The notes: generated by a model from the sequence alone, not told the origin. 64,000 bases of DNA from Dasypus novemcinctus (GCF_030445035.2 NC_080698.1:24087294-24151293), one strand, 5' to 3'. Shown: positions 43,781 to 55,775, counted from the stretch's first letter. Program-made: numbers and translations.

Positions 43781-45812
43781 ACATGAGGAATCATACTGCA
43801 CTTCCCCTAATGCATTAGACTTCTTCTATCCAAAAACAGAGCAGCTCCAATGTTAATTTTCCTTATAGTAATAATATTAGAACAAAAAGTAAAATTGTGA
43901 CAAGTTTTCAGGCCCAAGTCTCCTAGGCCTGGGTGTCAGAGCTATGATCAGTTCACTAAATACCCTCAGCCCCAGACACACAGCAGGTACATGAAGTAAA
44001 TGTTTGTGGAGTGATTTAATGTTTTCCAAGTTCAAAACAGAGAAATGCTCAAAGGTCTGGTTCCTATGGATGCTTTTGCTTGTAAATGGGTCAGAAAGCA
44101 ATATCTGCTACCGAGAGCCCTGGGCTTTTCCCAGATATTTGGGGGACCCTTATTTAGGGTTCGTTTGCTTCAGAGTGAGTAAACATTCTTTGGCTTCTTT
44201 TGCGCTGAATAATGGTTTCATAGGGTCTCATTTAACAGATAAAAAGTAACATTGATTATTCTATTTTAGGATTTGGTAAAGAGGTACTGGAGTAGGAATT
44301 GGAAAAATGCAGCTCCAAGGAGAAACAAATCAGCTTTCTTTGAAAAGATTATGCCTCTAAATTTGCTCCTAAAGACAACATAGGGAAATCAAATGTGTGT
44401 CAGGCAAGATTGTAGCCATAAGCTTTCAGCTATCTGAATGTCAAATAAGGTTATAAAGAAAAGGGTTAAATCTAGGACATTCACTCTTTAAGGGAAGACT
44501 CCAGAACTGGCCCATGTGGGCAGAGCTATGCAGATGTTATTTAATAGTATTTCCCACAAAAAGAATAGATTGAGAGAGGTTCAAAACGGCTTACGTCTTC
44601 ACCCGAGAAGGGTAGGAAATAAAAATATCATATGTCTAATGTTCTCAAGAAATGAGTAGTGCCATTTATGTATATATTTTCAGATGGAAGAAATGCCAAA
44701 ATTTGACTTCAATCATTTTTTGGTAACTTCTTTAAAATGTTACACATATTTCCCTATCACCTTCAAAAGAGCTTACAGCATTTTGATGCTGGTTTGGGGT
44801 TTCAATTAGGAAAGCTATTTATAGGACTGTGTATAATAAAATAATGCTCTCCACTGTTCCTGGCGCATTTTGTTCCTACACTTACACTAACTGGCCCCAG
44901 CTGGCTGTGCTTTGAGCTCTTGCATTTTTGCTGTTTGTCACAGTCGCCTCTCCCGGGTGCCTCTGGGTTTATCTTTGGCAATCTTGCCTTTCTTCTATTC
45001 TATTATTTTTGCCTCTTCTGCTCTCCTGAAGGCTGAGAAACCAGGTGACTTGTTAGAATTGTTTTGAACCTTAAAGTAAGCAAGTTCTAAATGAAAAATG
45101 AGTGAGGCAAAGAATTACCTCGACGAGTACTAGTTTCACCTTTAGTGTTCTTATTTCAGGGCTAGAGTGAACCAAATCAACTTCAGATTAGTGTGACTTT
45201 ACTGTATTTGGGGAATAAAATTAATCTTGTCACCTACTGTTAAAAAGTAAAACCTCTAGGTCGAATTACTATACCTCAATTTTATACCTATCACCAAATT
45301 ATAAACAGAGGACACTTTTTTATTTTTATTTTTTTATTTTTATTTTTGGTGCTCTCTTTGATTGTGGCTTAACACATATATTTACTCTTCTTACATCAGG
45401 GTGATTTTTAAGCAGGGAATTTTCAGCCCTGTAATTAGCAGTTCACAATAGAAGCATTGGCACTTAATTACAGCATTACTAAGACAACAATAATATGAGA
45501 AATATTAAAGTTGAATGCATAATTTCTTGACATACCACTGGTTACCTTCTTATTGGCTAGGAAGCAATTATACATGAGTAGTAAATAATCCATACAGAAA
45601 TGAATGTGTGTGTAGAAAGGCAGTATGCATTTACAACAGGTACTTCTAGTTACGCAAAGTTTAGTCACTGCTGCTGGTCTGGAATAAAACGTCATAGGCA
45701 GCCACACTGGACAACGCTATCACAGACTGCTACCGACTCAAAGACCACACTGTGTCTGGATCCTGAGCATCTTCTGCCATTCCAGGTTGGACCAGTCTTC
45801 AAGGTAAAGAAG
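43781..45812. other. Non-coding unique interval upstream of the claudin relic
   Basis: No repeat covers most of it. An (ATTTT)n microsatellite is at about 45318-45347. The last ~150 bases before the claudin start would hold its 5' UTR or promoter if this is the native locus; no TATA box is evident. Confidence 0.45.
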
Positions 45813-47490
45813 ATGGCATTTTATCCCCTGCAAATTGTTAGGCTGGTTCTTGAGTTCTTTGTCATGATTGGGACTCTTGCTACAACCGTTTGTCTCAGTG
45901 AAGAGGGAGAGTATCAGCTTTTTTTTCTCTCTCTCTTTTTTTTTTTAAATGTTACATTAAAAAATACATAAGAGGTCCCCATTTACCCCCCACCCCCCTC
46001 ACTTTTGGAACACTGCTGTACCACATGGATAATGGTTTACATTGTAGCTTACACTCTCCCCCAGTCCTCCCAGTGGGCCATGGCAGGACATACAATGTCC
46101 AGCATCTGTCCCTACAGTACCACCCAGGACAACTCCAAGTCCTGAAAATGCCCCCACATCATATCCTTCTTTCTTCTCCCTACCCTCAGCAACTACCATG
46201 GCCACTTTCTCCACATCATTGCTACAGTTTCTTCCATTACTAATCACAATAGTTCAATAATAGAGTATCAGTAAATTCTCTCTAATCCATACTCTATTAC
46301 TCCTTCCTGTGGACCTTGGGATGGTTATGTCCACTCTACCTCAATATCAAGAGGGGGCTTAGATTCCACATGGATGATGGATGTAATTCTCCTACTTGCA
46401 GTTGTAGGCACTCTTGGCTCCTTGGTGCGGTGGTTGACCTTCTTCACCTCCCTGTTAGCTGGCCAGGGTAAGTCCAATGAACCAGAGGGTAGGAGTTGCA
46501 AGTCTGCTGAGGCTCAGGGCCCAGCTGTCACAGGTGTTAAAAAAACTGCTTTTTGACTTTGAATAAAAGGGGGAAATGGAAAGGACAAATGAGCTTATAT
46601 GGCTATGAGTCTCCAAAACTTAGTCGGGAAGTCATCAGAGGGGTCATGCTTATGCTTGCCTCAGCAGGATCCTAGAGACAGTCAAAGTAGATACAACCCC
46701 AGGTACTGGCTCTCCTGAAGGTACAGAGACCCACAGGTTCTACGGTCATGGCAGATGGCTATGGAGTTCAGTGTTGTGTCAGTTGGCCCTACTTTGGAGT
46801 TTGTGTTCCTGAGTGTGATGGAGTTGAACTCAGAGGTGACCTTTCTACACATGCCTCTTCTGTCACTTTTACTGAACCTGTGGTTGGTGCTGGGGTTGGT
46901 GTATTCTCAGGAGAGTATTGGCTTTTAATGGCTGCAACATTATTGTTTTTGAAAGGCTCTGGGAAGGGCTCTGGATGAATTGCATCTGACAAGCCAAGGT
47001 CAGGTTACAGTGCAAGTTCAATGGTTCTCTGCTGGCTCTTTCACCTGTTCTGGAAGCATTCTGGACACTCATATGTGTGGTCGTTGCTCTTTCCTTGTTT
47101 GACCTATTTATTGGTATCTGGCATGAAGCAAATTCAGTACACAGGCTCTACCAAGAGAGCCAAAGCATACCTTCTGGGAACATCTGAAGTCCTCCTCATC
47201 TGATGGATATCTTCATCCTGATTCCAGTGTGTTGGACAGCCAATATCATCATCAGAGATTTCTACAACCCAGTCATCCACACAGGTCAGAAACGAGAACT
47301 GGAAGCAGCTCTTTTCCTTGGCTGGGTGAGCGCAGCTGTCCTCTTCATTGGAGGGTGTCTGCTCTGTGGGTACTTTAGAGTGAGTTCTTATCACTAACAG
47401 TGTATGAACAGAGGTTCACTAACTCCTTACTGGACACCTTGCATGTGGACCTGAACAAAGAATAGTAACTATACTGGAACATCTTAATTG
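45813..47490 (+). pseudogene. CLDN17: Claudin-17-like pseudogene, disrupted
   Basis: Claudin-17 is a four-span tight-junction protein known as a paracellular anion channel of kidney; its ~224-residue coding sequence is one exon. Here it starts MAFYPLQI at 45813 and runs through GTLATT. A small indel and a ~987 bp retroposon follow (45924-46910). It resumes at 46912 with [17 protein letters not shown], the claudin GLW..C signature. A TGA at 46987-46989 replaces the expected CGA (Arg). A ~2 base deletion near 47119 and a 1 base deletion near 47200, which yields a TGA at 47201-47203, shift the frame. The last transmembrane part, TANIIIRDFYNP to AALFLGWVSAAVLFIGG, is well kept. The C-terminal tail is unreadable past 47397, though faint nucleotide similarity extends to about 47490. 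Whether this is the native locus or a duplicate is not settled. Confidence 0.9.
45924..46910 (-). mobile_element. LINE-like 3' end retroposon inserted in the claudin gene
   Basis: Poly(T)-rich at left (45919-45950), so the element lies on the - strand with its A tail at the left. Target duplications GAGAGTATCAGCTTTT (45908-45923) and GAGAGTATTGGCTTTT (46911-46926) agree in 14 of 16 bases. About 45990-46540 is the inverse of the LINE-like copies at 11.95-12.5 and 13.37-13.84 kb. Its 5'-most part (46560-46910) has no counterpart in the window. The frames inside it are not genes. Confidence 0.85.
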
Positions 47491-47589
47491 CATGGTTGGC
47501 TACAGTTCAAACTTCTTGGTGTGTATGATGCAAGCAATCCCTCAGGCAATTCTGGTTTCCTGGTTAACCAAAGTCAGTTACTGGTGATC

Positions 47590-47930
47590 CTGTAGCCCTG
47601 CCATGTGGCAAAGCTGGTGGCCATCTCTGCTGAGGCCCCTGCCTTCCTCTCCAGAATCTACCATCTCCTGGAGCTCAGCTGCGGGCAACCAGGCATACAG
47701 CATGTCTTTTTTCAAGCCTCCTCAGTGTCAGTAGCTCTGCTTTCTTCCCAAGTTCAGCTGTGGGCTATCAGGCATATGGTAGGAATCATCTCCTCATCCT
47801 TGAGCTGCTCCATGGGCCCAGTTCCTTGGGGGATTCTTTTGTGACTCTGTGCTCTGCTGATTCCAGACTCTGGGACCTTTCTCAGCCTCTCAGGGCTTCT
47901 CTGTTTTCCTGCAGTCCATCCTCTCACATG
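47590..47930 (-). mobile_element. Partial LTR, antisense, same family as 34.2-35.3 kb
   Basis: 'gggctatcaggcatatggta', 'cttgagctgctccatgggcc' and 'gtgctctgctgattccagac' match the inverse of 34.49-34.64 kb. A repeated sub-motif 'agctgcgggcaaccaggca' / 'agctgtgggctatcaggca' suggests internal duplication. Confidence 0.6.
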
Positions 47931-48094
47931 GCAGGATCAAAAATGGTGGCTTCCTTTCTCTCAACACAAGACACTCTTGAACCAGGTAAGGCATATATTC
48001 TTATTTCAGGTCTTCAAATAAGGAAATGATGACTCAGAGTGATAACTGAATTGTCTAAATCAGGCAAAGAGATCTTTAGCAGAGGAACTCAAAT

Positions 48095-49770
48095 TTGGCT
48101 GTGTATAAGAACACTGAAGCTGGTTCTTCCAGATGAATTATATCAGTATTTCTAGGTAGCAAGGTCTAGGCATCAGTATTTTTTAAAAGTTACCTAGGTA
48201 CCATTCTCAATAGCACCAAAATGCCTCAAAGACCTAGGAATGAACCTAGAAAAGATCAAGGAGAAACTGAAAGTATTTTACAAGATAGAACCTAAATAAA
48301 TATACCATATACATGAGTAAGAAGAAGACTCAATATGTAAAACTGTCAATTATCCCAAACTGATCTATATATCCAATAAATCTCAATCAAAATCCCAGTA
48401 GTTTTTTGTTGGTGGAAATTAACAAGCTGATTCTAAGGCTATAATGAAATGTGAATAGCCAAAAATAACCAAGACAATTTTGAAGAAGAACAAATCTATA
48501 GGCTTACATTCAGATAACAAGACCTATTTTAAAACTACAGTAGTTAAGCCAGTGTGGTAGTGTGGTATTGGTACAAGGATACACAAGTAGATACATGGAA
48601 CAAAATAGAGTCCAGAAACATATCCTCACATATATGGTCACCTCATTTATGACAAATAAATACCTAGTGCAGTTGAGAAAGCTAAATGGAACTGGGTCAA
48701 CTGGATATCCAAATGGTAGGGGAAAAAATATCTTGACCCCTACTTCACACTGTATGCAAATACTAGTCCCAAAAGGATTGCATATGTAAATGAAAAGATA
48801 AAATGATAAAGGTTTTAGAAGGAAAATTAAGAAAATACAGTTATGGCCTTAGAGCAGGTAAAAATTTCTCGAATAAATACTAAAAGTTCTAACGGTAGAG
48901 GAAAAATCTGATAAATAAGACTACATTAAAATTAAGAACTGCTGTTCATCAAAAGACAGTATTAAGAAAATGAAAAAAGCAAGCCACTGAGTGGAGGAAG
49001 ATATTTATAATACATACATCCAACAAGGACTCATATTCAAAATACATTAAGAACACTTACAAACCAAAAAGAAAAAAGTAGATGACACAATCAAAACTTA
49101 GGCAAAAGACTTAAGCAGTAACTTTAAAACAGTGCTTATGCAAATGATCAACAAACATGAGAAAGTGCTTAACTTCATTAATCGTCTGGGAAATCCATAT
49201 TAAAACCACAGGGCAACACTACTACACACCTACCAAAATGGTGAAAATGAAAAAGACACACAATACCATGTGTGGAAATGATATGAAACAATGGGAATCC
49301 TCACAGGCTACTGGTGGGCATGTGCTTAGAATAACCACTTCGTAAAACTGATTGACTATCTACTAAAGTCAAACAAATACATGCATGCCTTATGACCCAG
49401 AAATTCCACTTCCAACAGAAATATATACACAATAGAAATGCCCACATGCATACCAAATGACATCTCCAAGAAGGTTCACAACAGCACTATTCAAAATAGC
49501 CAAAAACCAGAAAAGTAACTAAATGTCCATCAAGGGTAGAACAGATAATTTTATCTTCACTCAGGATATGTACCATGAGAACAAACAAACTAATTCTACA
49601 CACAAAAACATGGGCAAGTCCCAAATATTATGTACCCCCAACTTTGGGTACTTTTATGTGTGTACGTTATACTCAATAAAAATTAAACAGAAAATTCCCC
49701 CAGGTGATTCTAATATATAGTCAGAGTTTAGAAGGATACAGAGAAGAAAACACTATCAACCTTACTTTAA
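48095..49770. mobile_element. MER5A element split by an L1
   Basis: Left part ends 'aggcatcagtattttttaaa' (48189) and the right part resumes 'ccccaggtgattctaatata' (49697). Together they read as one MER5A. Confidence 0.7.
48200..49690 (+). mobile_element. L1 fragment (ORF2 end and 3' UTR), sense, 5'-truncated
   Basis: 'caatagcaccaaaatgcctc', 'aggaatgaacctagaaaaga' and 'aatctcaatcaaaatcccag' are the L1 ORF2 C-terminal region; 'ttcacaacagcactattcaa' and 'aaatgtccatcaaggg' are 3' UTR. A 75-codon stretch at 48562 (RKLNGTGSTGYPNGRGKNIL) is a relic of ORF2. Flanks AAAAGTTACCTAGGT (48185-48199) and AAAATTCCCCCAGGT (49691-49705) look like a decayed 15 bp target duplication. Confidence 0.8.
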
Positions 49771-50059
49771 AGATACTAAGTGTTTTCTTACCTATTAACT
49801 TCAACCTGTCCCTTGACAGTAAAATCCACTTGTCTTCACTGCAGTGGTTACAAGATGAAGTTATCACTAATTAGGGCTGCAAATAAATGTCCCTATGACC
49901 TTCCTGAATAAATGCAGTGCTAATGCACAGGGCATGACTACATTATGGGCAGATTCTATTGCAACAGATATTAATGACCCATCACTGTACTGGGTACCTT
50001 TGATCCAAGGTATAAGAGAGTATGCATAATAATGAACTGAGTTACTGGCACCAGGCTTC
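49771..50059. other. Non-coding unique interval
   Basis: No recognised element. Confidence 0.4.
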
Positions 50060-50590
50060 TAGAACTCACTTAATGTTTCACTTGTATCTGGTCTGAAGAC
50101 CCGGTGGGACCATCCTATCCCCAGTCAACAGCACAGTCTTTCTTGAGCTTCCACCTACCATATGGGAGGACTTGGGATAGATCCCTGGGGCTTTCTGGTG
50201 AAAAAGAATAGAAAGCATGCTCATGTGGCAAGCCAGTGCCCATACAAGTGCCCGCATGGTGAGCCAGTGCCTGCACAAGTGCCCTTGCGAATTCCCGTGT
50301 GGTTAGCCAGTGCCCTATGCAAGTGAGTCACTCAGCAAGATGATGACTCACCAAAAGAAAGACAAGGGGAGAATCAAGGTGAAGCACTGAAGAAACCAGG
50401 AACTGAGGTGGCGCAATTGACAGGGAACCTCTCTCCCAATCAGAGGTCTCCAGGATGGAAACTAGTGAGTCCTAGAGGAGATAAAATGAGAAGAGGAGAC
50501 AACACAGACAGAAAAAAACAACAGGGTGGGAGGAGGGGAAAGGGGGAAAGGGGAGAAATGAATTTTAAAAATAAATCTTAAAAAAAAGAA
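50060..50590 (+). mobile_element. Long composite tRNA-like SINE with internal repeats, sense
   Basis: A head-like part (50150-50205: ACCATATGGGAGGACTTGGG, then ATCCCTGGGGCTTTCTGGTG) is followed by about three diverged copies of a GAGCCAGTGCC...CAAGTGCCC unit (50225-50330). A unique middle and the DAS-type tail follow (GGGTGGGAGGAGGGG at 50525-50539, AAAAATAAATCTTAAAAAAA at 50567). Longer than the other SINEs here. Confidence 0.7.
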
Positions 50591-50599
50591 GAAAGAAAC

Positions 50600-51050
50600 A
50601 AACAGAAAAGTAATGTCTCCGTAGAATCTAGACTTTGCTGATTTGCAGAACACAACTTCATGCTCATATCATTGTCCTCAGGTACTTCCAATAACCAAGG
50701 CACAGGCTGACATAGAAAGTCAAAGCAAATTGTCTTTATCTTTCACAGCACATTCTGTCTCTTAAGAAAATGGCCATTGATTATTTGGCCATGGTCATTA
50801 TGCCAAGGTTTGTTTCATAAACAAACAAAAGATGAGCTAACTTTGGCTTGCATCCTGTCTTTAGTTCACACTTTCTCTGACTGCCATAACTAGAAACTCT
50901 AAATGCCCATATAGTAAAGGGTCTTGAGAAATTACCAAAGCTTCGCCTTTTAGGCACAAATTCCCTTCTGCCTATACCTTCCCTCAAACCAATAATATAA
51001 TCCTTCTGTATCAGAACCCTTGTAATATTTCCAAGAAATAGAAATGTGTT
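50600..51050. other. Non-coding unique interval
   Basis: No recognised element. Confidence 0.4.
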
Positions 51051-51054
51051 ATTT

Positions 51055-51320
51055 CACTGACTCTAACTTATCCTACAAGTCCCAGATTAAGTGTTCCTTC
51101 CTCAGGGCAGCCCTCCATAATTTTCCAGAATAGCTTAGGCTTTATATTAGAAACTTTCATATAATTTTCCTTTATAACACTTAGCCCAATTAAAACTAAT
51201 TAACTTTTGTGACTCTCTGTCTCATTTACTGATGTTATCTCCAGCATCTAGCAAAATGTCTGGCACATAATAGGTGCTCAGTAAATACTGTTGAATGTAT
51301 GAATGAATGAATGAGTGAGC
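51055..51320 (+). mobile_element. L2 LINE 3' end, sense
   Basis: 'tgtctggcacataataggtg' then 'ctcagtaaatactgttgaat' and (AATG)n at 51295-51317. Confidence 0.75.
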
Positions 51321-51934
51321 CTCCTAAAAAACCTATGCTACTTTTTCATTGTTGGGAGATTTTTTTCATCTCTAAGAGTATTTTCTCTTGCTATAGGTAA
51401 AGTGCACTATCTTTTGCTCTGTCCTAAGTGAGATAAATGGCAAACAGGTGGCCAGCACCTCCTAATGTCAGAGCCCTTCATATAATAATAAATCATTACA
51501 AAGATACTTACTCTGACATCATATGCCTTGCTGATTTTCTCTGAAGGAGACCTAAGTCATGGCGTCCCACCCCAAAAGGGAGGAGAAGTGAGGAATAGAG
51601 TCAGCTATGTCCTCTGTTCATTGGGATTAGACTAGTACTTGGGATGCTGGTGTGTCTGAGACTTTTCTTGAGATCTTGACCAAGTCCCTCTGACTCTCTG
51701 GTCTCTATAAATCATGAAAGTAGACTGGTCAAACAAAGGGTAGCCTACATATCTGTAGCCTATCTCTTTATTCATTCATCTAGTGAACAAATATTTTAAG
51801 GAGCATATCATGTGCTTAGCTTTGTGCTAGGTCCTGGAGATCCAGTGGTGATCTAGAGAAGTAGGGTCTTCAAGGAATCCAATTGAGATGGAGAAAAGGA
51901 GGTGATCAGGGAAGACTTAATGACTTAGGAGTTA
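51321..51934. other. Non-coding interval
   Basis: 'tcattcatctagtgaacaaa' and 'gctttgtgctaggtcctgga' (51772-51840) suggest an old LINE or MIR fragment; the rest is unassigned. Confidence 0.4.
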
Positions 51935-52545
51935 CTAAATCAGTGATTTAGTGGGCACCAGAATCGACTGGAGGTCTTGCTAAAATAGATACTGCAGGAT
52001 CCTACCCCCAGTTTCTGATTATCTGGGGTTGGGACCTAACAAGTTCCCAGATGGGACAGGTTGAATTACAAAAAAAGTCTTAATCTCAATCCATTCCCAT
52101 GGGTGTGAGTACATTGTTAAGACAAGACCTTTTGCGTAGGTTATTCTTAGTTAAAGTGTGGCCCAGCTGAATGAGGTTGTGACTTAATCTTATTCCTGGA
52201 GACTTTATGAAGAGAAAGCCACAAAGGACAAGAAGCTGGAAGTCAATGGAACCCAGAAGGTAGAAGAGAAGGCATTGCCATATGCCTGAAAAGCCAAGGA
52301 CCCAAGGATATCCACACCAGCTCCAGAATGCCAGTCTACAGGGAGTAAACATCTTCTTGCTAATGCCTCGATTTTGGATTTCCCCTAGCCTCAGAACTGT
52401 AAGCCAATAAATTCCCATTGTTTAAGCCAAGTCATTGTATGGTATATATATATATCTTGCCACTGGGAAACTGAAACACCAAGTGATGCTGATGCTGCTG
52501 GTGACCTGGGGACCACACTTTGAGGACCACTGACTTGGATAAAGT
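51935..52545. mobile_element. MER5-like element split by an LTR
   Basis: The left part 'ttgctaaaatagatactgca' to 'caagttcccagatgg' and the right part 'aagtgatgctgatgctgctg' to 'tttgaggaccactgacttg' are halves of one MER5-type element. Confidence 0.65.
52050..52480 (+). mobile_element. LTR-like insert (MaLR/ERVL type)
   Basis: 'cctcagaactgtaagccaat' then AATAAATTCCCATTGTTTAA resembles the 3' end of MaLR LTRs and the LTR at 34.2 kb. Exact ends are uncertain. Confidence 0.55.
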
Positions 52546-53745
52546 GGAGTATTAACTAAGAACATAGTTAGCCAATAAATATTTGTTGTATGAGTAAATG
52601 AATGGATGACTCAATTAGCCAATCAGTGAAAATCCACCAATGTATCAATAGCACAAAAACCTTATAAGAGAAGGTCATAGAGATGGATTTTTACAGAGTT
52701 TTATTGCAAAGCAGTGAAAGATTCTGCTCCTTCTTTTCTTGTGGTCCCTAACATGACTCATCACTAACAAAAATGGTATGTCTGGAATTAATCAAGCTGC
52801 TTTTCCCTACTTATGGCTTGTTCTATCTGGAGCTGCAATGGGCATTGCCTCCTCTGGCATATAATTTGGGCTGACTCATTTCCCAAGTCACTGACAAAAA
52901 GGTCAGCATGACTCCAGTTCACTGCTGAAGGCATATCAGGAGCTATTGATCAAGAGTCACACACCAGAGAGATTAGCCATTTTCATTTGGGTTCTTTCCT
53001 GGCTGCCTTGCCAAGGATCCAGCAGGTCAGTTGAACTAAAGGTTAAAACCTCACATTGGCATATGTCTTTGGATGGATTATGCAGCCGACAGCATAGAAA
53101 ATTACAACACTTGTCTAATAGAGAGTGCTTATATGCAAAAGCTTTGTTTGCATTTGACAGAGGTGTATGCAAGTCCTGAGACTCTGTCACCTATGAGGTA
53201 TATGATCAATTCCTTCTTCTAAAACAGGCATATCAGTAAGAATCAACTCATAGGACTGCTCTCATGCTTCTATAAGTAAAACACATAATGCATTTAGCAC
53301 AATGGTGATCGCATATTAACCACTCAACACATTTTAGCTTAGCTTTGTTATTTACTAGTGTCTCAAACTTTCTTCATCATATTTATTAATGATTTTATCT
53401 ATGATCTTTTGTAAATAATATACTTACAGTTGGCACATAACCTTCAATTAACCTTAGGCTAGATATATAGGAGGAATTGCACTGCTTGGATTTCCAATTT
53501 AGGGCCATAGAATGGAGTGATTCATACACAGCTAGATTCCTGTTGCCAAACAGTATAAAGCTTCCCACACTCGACCTGGATTCATTCACTGTTAAAGGTA
53601 CGAAGAAGATAACTATAGAAGAAGATATTTGTATTCCTTGAAATTAGTTTTAAAACAAAAGGACAAATACTTCCAGTCTGAACAGATCCCCAAAACTTTT
53701 CTTGAATCTGGTGGTATTCCCTAGGATTTGAACAACTGAATGAAG
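52546..53745. other. Non-coding unique interval
   Basis: No gene. 77-codon frames on both strands around 52946-53190 overlap each other and are not recognised. Confidence 0.4.
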
Positions 53746-53749
53746 GATG

Positions 53750-53905
53750 CTCCCAATCATTTTGGGTTCAAACACACCTAATTTAAATCCTCCCTATACC
53801 ACTACAAGCTAAGCTATGTGATCTTGGGTGAGTTACTTAAGCTATCTATGTTTTTATTTTATATTCTTAAAAGTATAATATGATTAATGGAATTATTGTA
53901 TTAAA
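53750..53905 (+). mobile_element. MIR SINE, sense
   Basis: 'agctatgtgatcttgggtga' and 'gttacttaagctatctatgt'. Confidence 0.7.
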
Positions 53906-54224
53906 CCAATCAATGTGTTTTCCAATACCTGAAAAAATGCTACAGAGATGTCAATTATGTGAATTCTTAGCATCTTCTCTCGTTGTGTAACCCTCATTCT
54001 AATATCACTGGATTTGTTGAAGAAGTCCATGCTCTTAAGGATTGGAAAGGTTTCAACCATATCCCTTTCAACCCTCTCTTTTCAATATAAAAGCCCTAAT
54101 CCTTTTAGAGAGTCCCCATTTCTTTCATCCTTTTGAATGTTGTAGTTGCCCGGTAATTTCTCCTACAGCTGCTTCTTAGTCTTTCTGGCAACACTAAATA
54201 AGACCCTTTTAAAGTAGGCCTTTC
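53906..54224. other. Non-coding unique interval
   Basis: No recognised element. Confidence 0.4.
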
Positions 54225-54302
54225 ATCCACATTGCCAAGTACAGGGCCTTGTCCATAATAGGCACTCAATAAATATTTGTTGAATAGATGAATAAATAAA
54301 GG
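54225..54302 (+). mobile_element. L2 LINE 3' terminus, sense
   Basis: 'ccataataggcactcaataa' then ATATTTGTTGAATAGATGAA. Confidence 0.7.
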
Positions 54303-54739
54303 CAGCTAAGACATGCAAAGTAAGCAGGCATTAAGCTAAAAATAAGGCAGGCTTTGTTCTTCTGTAGACATGCAATGGGACTAAATTACTACAGCCTCTT
54401 CAAAGAGTTCTTCCAAATCAGTCATTCATAAGGAATTATACAAAGCCCTATTAATCATAATGCTATTAAAAAATTCAAGGCTGGGAAAGGGGACTGTCTC
54501 CTCTGCATTAGGCTTTTAAAAGTTTTTACTCTTGCCAAAAGTCACCGTCATCTAGACAAAGGCATATTAAAAGAGAAAACACCTCAGAATTTATCTCCAG
54601 GTGCCTCTGGTGACTGAAAATTGGCAAATAGCCAACTAGTTTGGAATCCCATGAACTGTTCTTAAAAATATAAATTAGATGGTTTTACTCCCCTGTTTAA
54701 TACTAAGCAATGGTATTCCATGGTATTTAAAATAAAACC
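54303..54739. other. Non-coding unique interval
   Basis: No recognised element. Confidence 0.4.
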
Positions 54740-55608
54740 CCAATTCTCCTTTTTGTTCATTTACCATCTCCCCCAAATCCTGACCTGACACTCTTTATCC
54801 CATAATAAGAGATCAACAAATTTTCTGTAAAGAGTCAGACAGCAAATATATTATATTTGAGAGGCTATACTGACTCCATTGCCACTATTCAAGTCTGCCT
54901 TTGTAGCATGAAAGCAGCCATAGAAATTGCATAAATGAATGAGCATGGCTGTGATCCAATGAAATTTGATTTACAGACAGTAGGTTGGATTTGGCTCATC
55001 AGCTGTAATTTGTCTAGTCCTGCCCTAAGATAAAACCCTTTCCATCAATCACTCTCTATGCCCATATCCATGTTTTTCAGATTTGTTTGTTGTTTATCTA
55101 GATTGGCCACTAGAATGTGAGCTTCATGAGGACAAAACAGGTTTTGTTGAGGACACTACTCCAGGACCAAGGACAGTTCCTAACACACGGTATGTGTCAG
55201 AGACTATTGGTTGAATGATTGGCATCGTCTCCTATTGCTTTTGCTCTCACTCACTACCCTGTTCTTTGAACATTCCAGGCTTTTTCTTACTTCCTGGTTT
55301 TTGCAATCGCCTTTGACCTCTGCCAGATCCTTCCTTCTAATCTTTATATGTCTGCCCCTTGCTTTCATTCAGGTTTCATATCAAATGTACCTCTTTGGAG
55401 TTGCCTTTTCCAAAGTTTCCCAGAAACCTTAGCCACTCTGTGTAACATTATTATGTCTTATTTTCTCTCGTAGCTTTTATTAAGATCTTGAATGTTTTTA
55501 TTTGATTCCTATACATCTCCCCCATAATCCAGAAGGTTTCTCAGCCTCCTTCAAGTCTAGAAAAGTACATGGCACATAGTAGGTTTTCAATAAATATTTG
55601 TCTAGAAC
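54740..55608 (+). mobile_element. Two successive L2-like LINE 3' fragments, sense
   Basis: The first ends near 55215 ('agaatgtgagcttcatgagg', 'agactattggttgaatgatt'); the second ends near 55605 ('catggcacatagtaggtttt', 'caataaatatttgtc'). Confidence 0.6.
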
Positions 55609-55611
55609 AGT

Positions 55612-55775
55612 AATTTTCAAACTTTAATGTGGCTATATGTCACCTAGGGATCTTGTTGAATGTACCTTCTAAGTCAGTAGATCTGGAATGGAGCATGAGT
55701 TTCTGTGTTTTCTAACACCATCCCAGGAGAAGCTGATTCTGCTGGTCCATGGACCACATTTGCAGCAATAAGGGA
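55612..55775. mobile_element. MER5A-like element
   Basis: 'acagtaattttcaaacttta' at left, 'gctgattctgctggtccatg' then 'gaccacatttgcagc' at right. Confidence 0.6.

Noticed and set aside
46374-46556. 60-codon hydrophobic frame inside the claudin locus
   Set aside because: It looks like a membrane segment but belongs to the inserted LINE-like retroposon, not to the claudin; the same sequence occurs inverted at 12 and 13.4 kb.
47203-47397. Claudin C-terminal half as an independent gene
   Set aside because: It is simply the last in-frame part of the frameshifted claudin-17 relic.
50225-50330. CRISPR-like or satellite array
   Set aside because: Only about three diverged units, without constant spacers, inside a SINE body in a mammalian genome.
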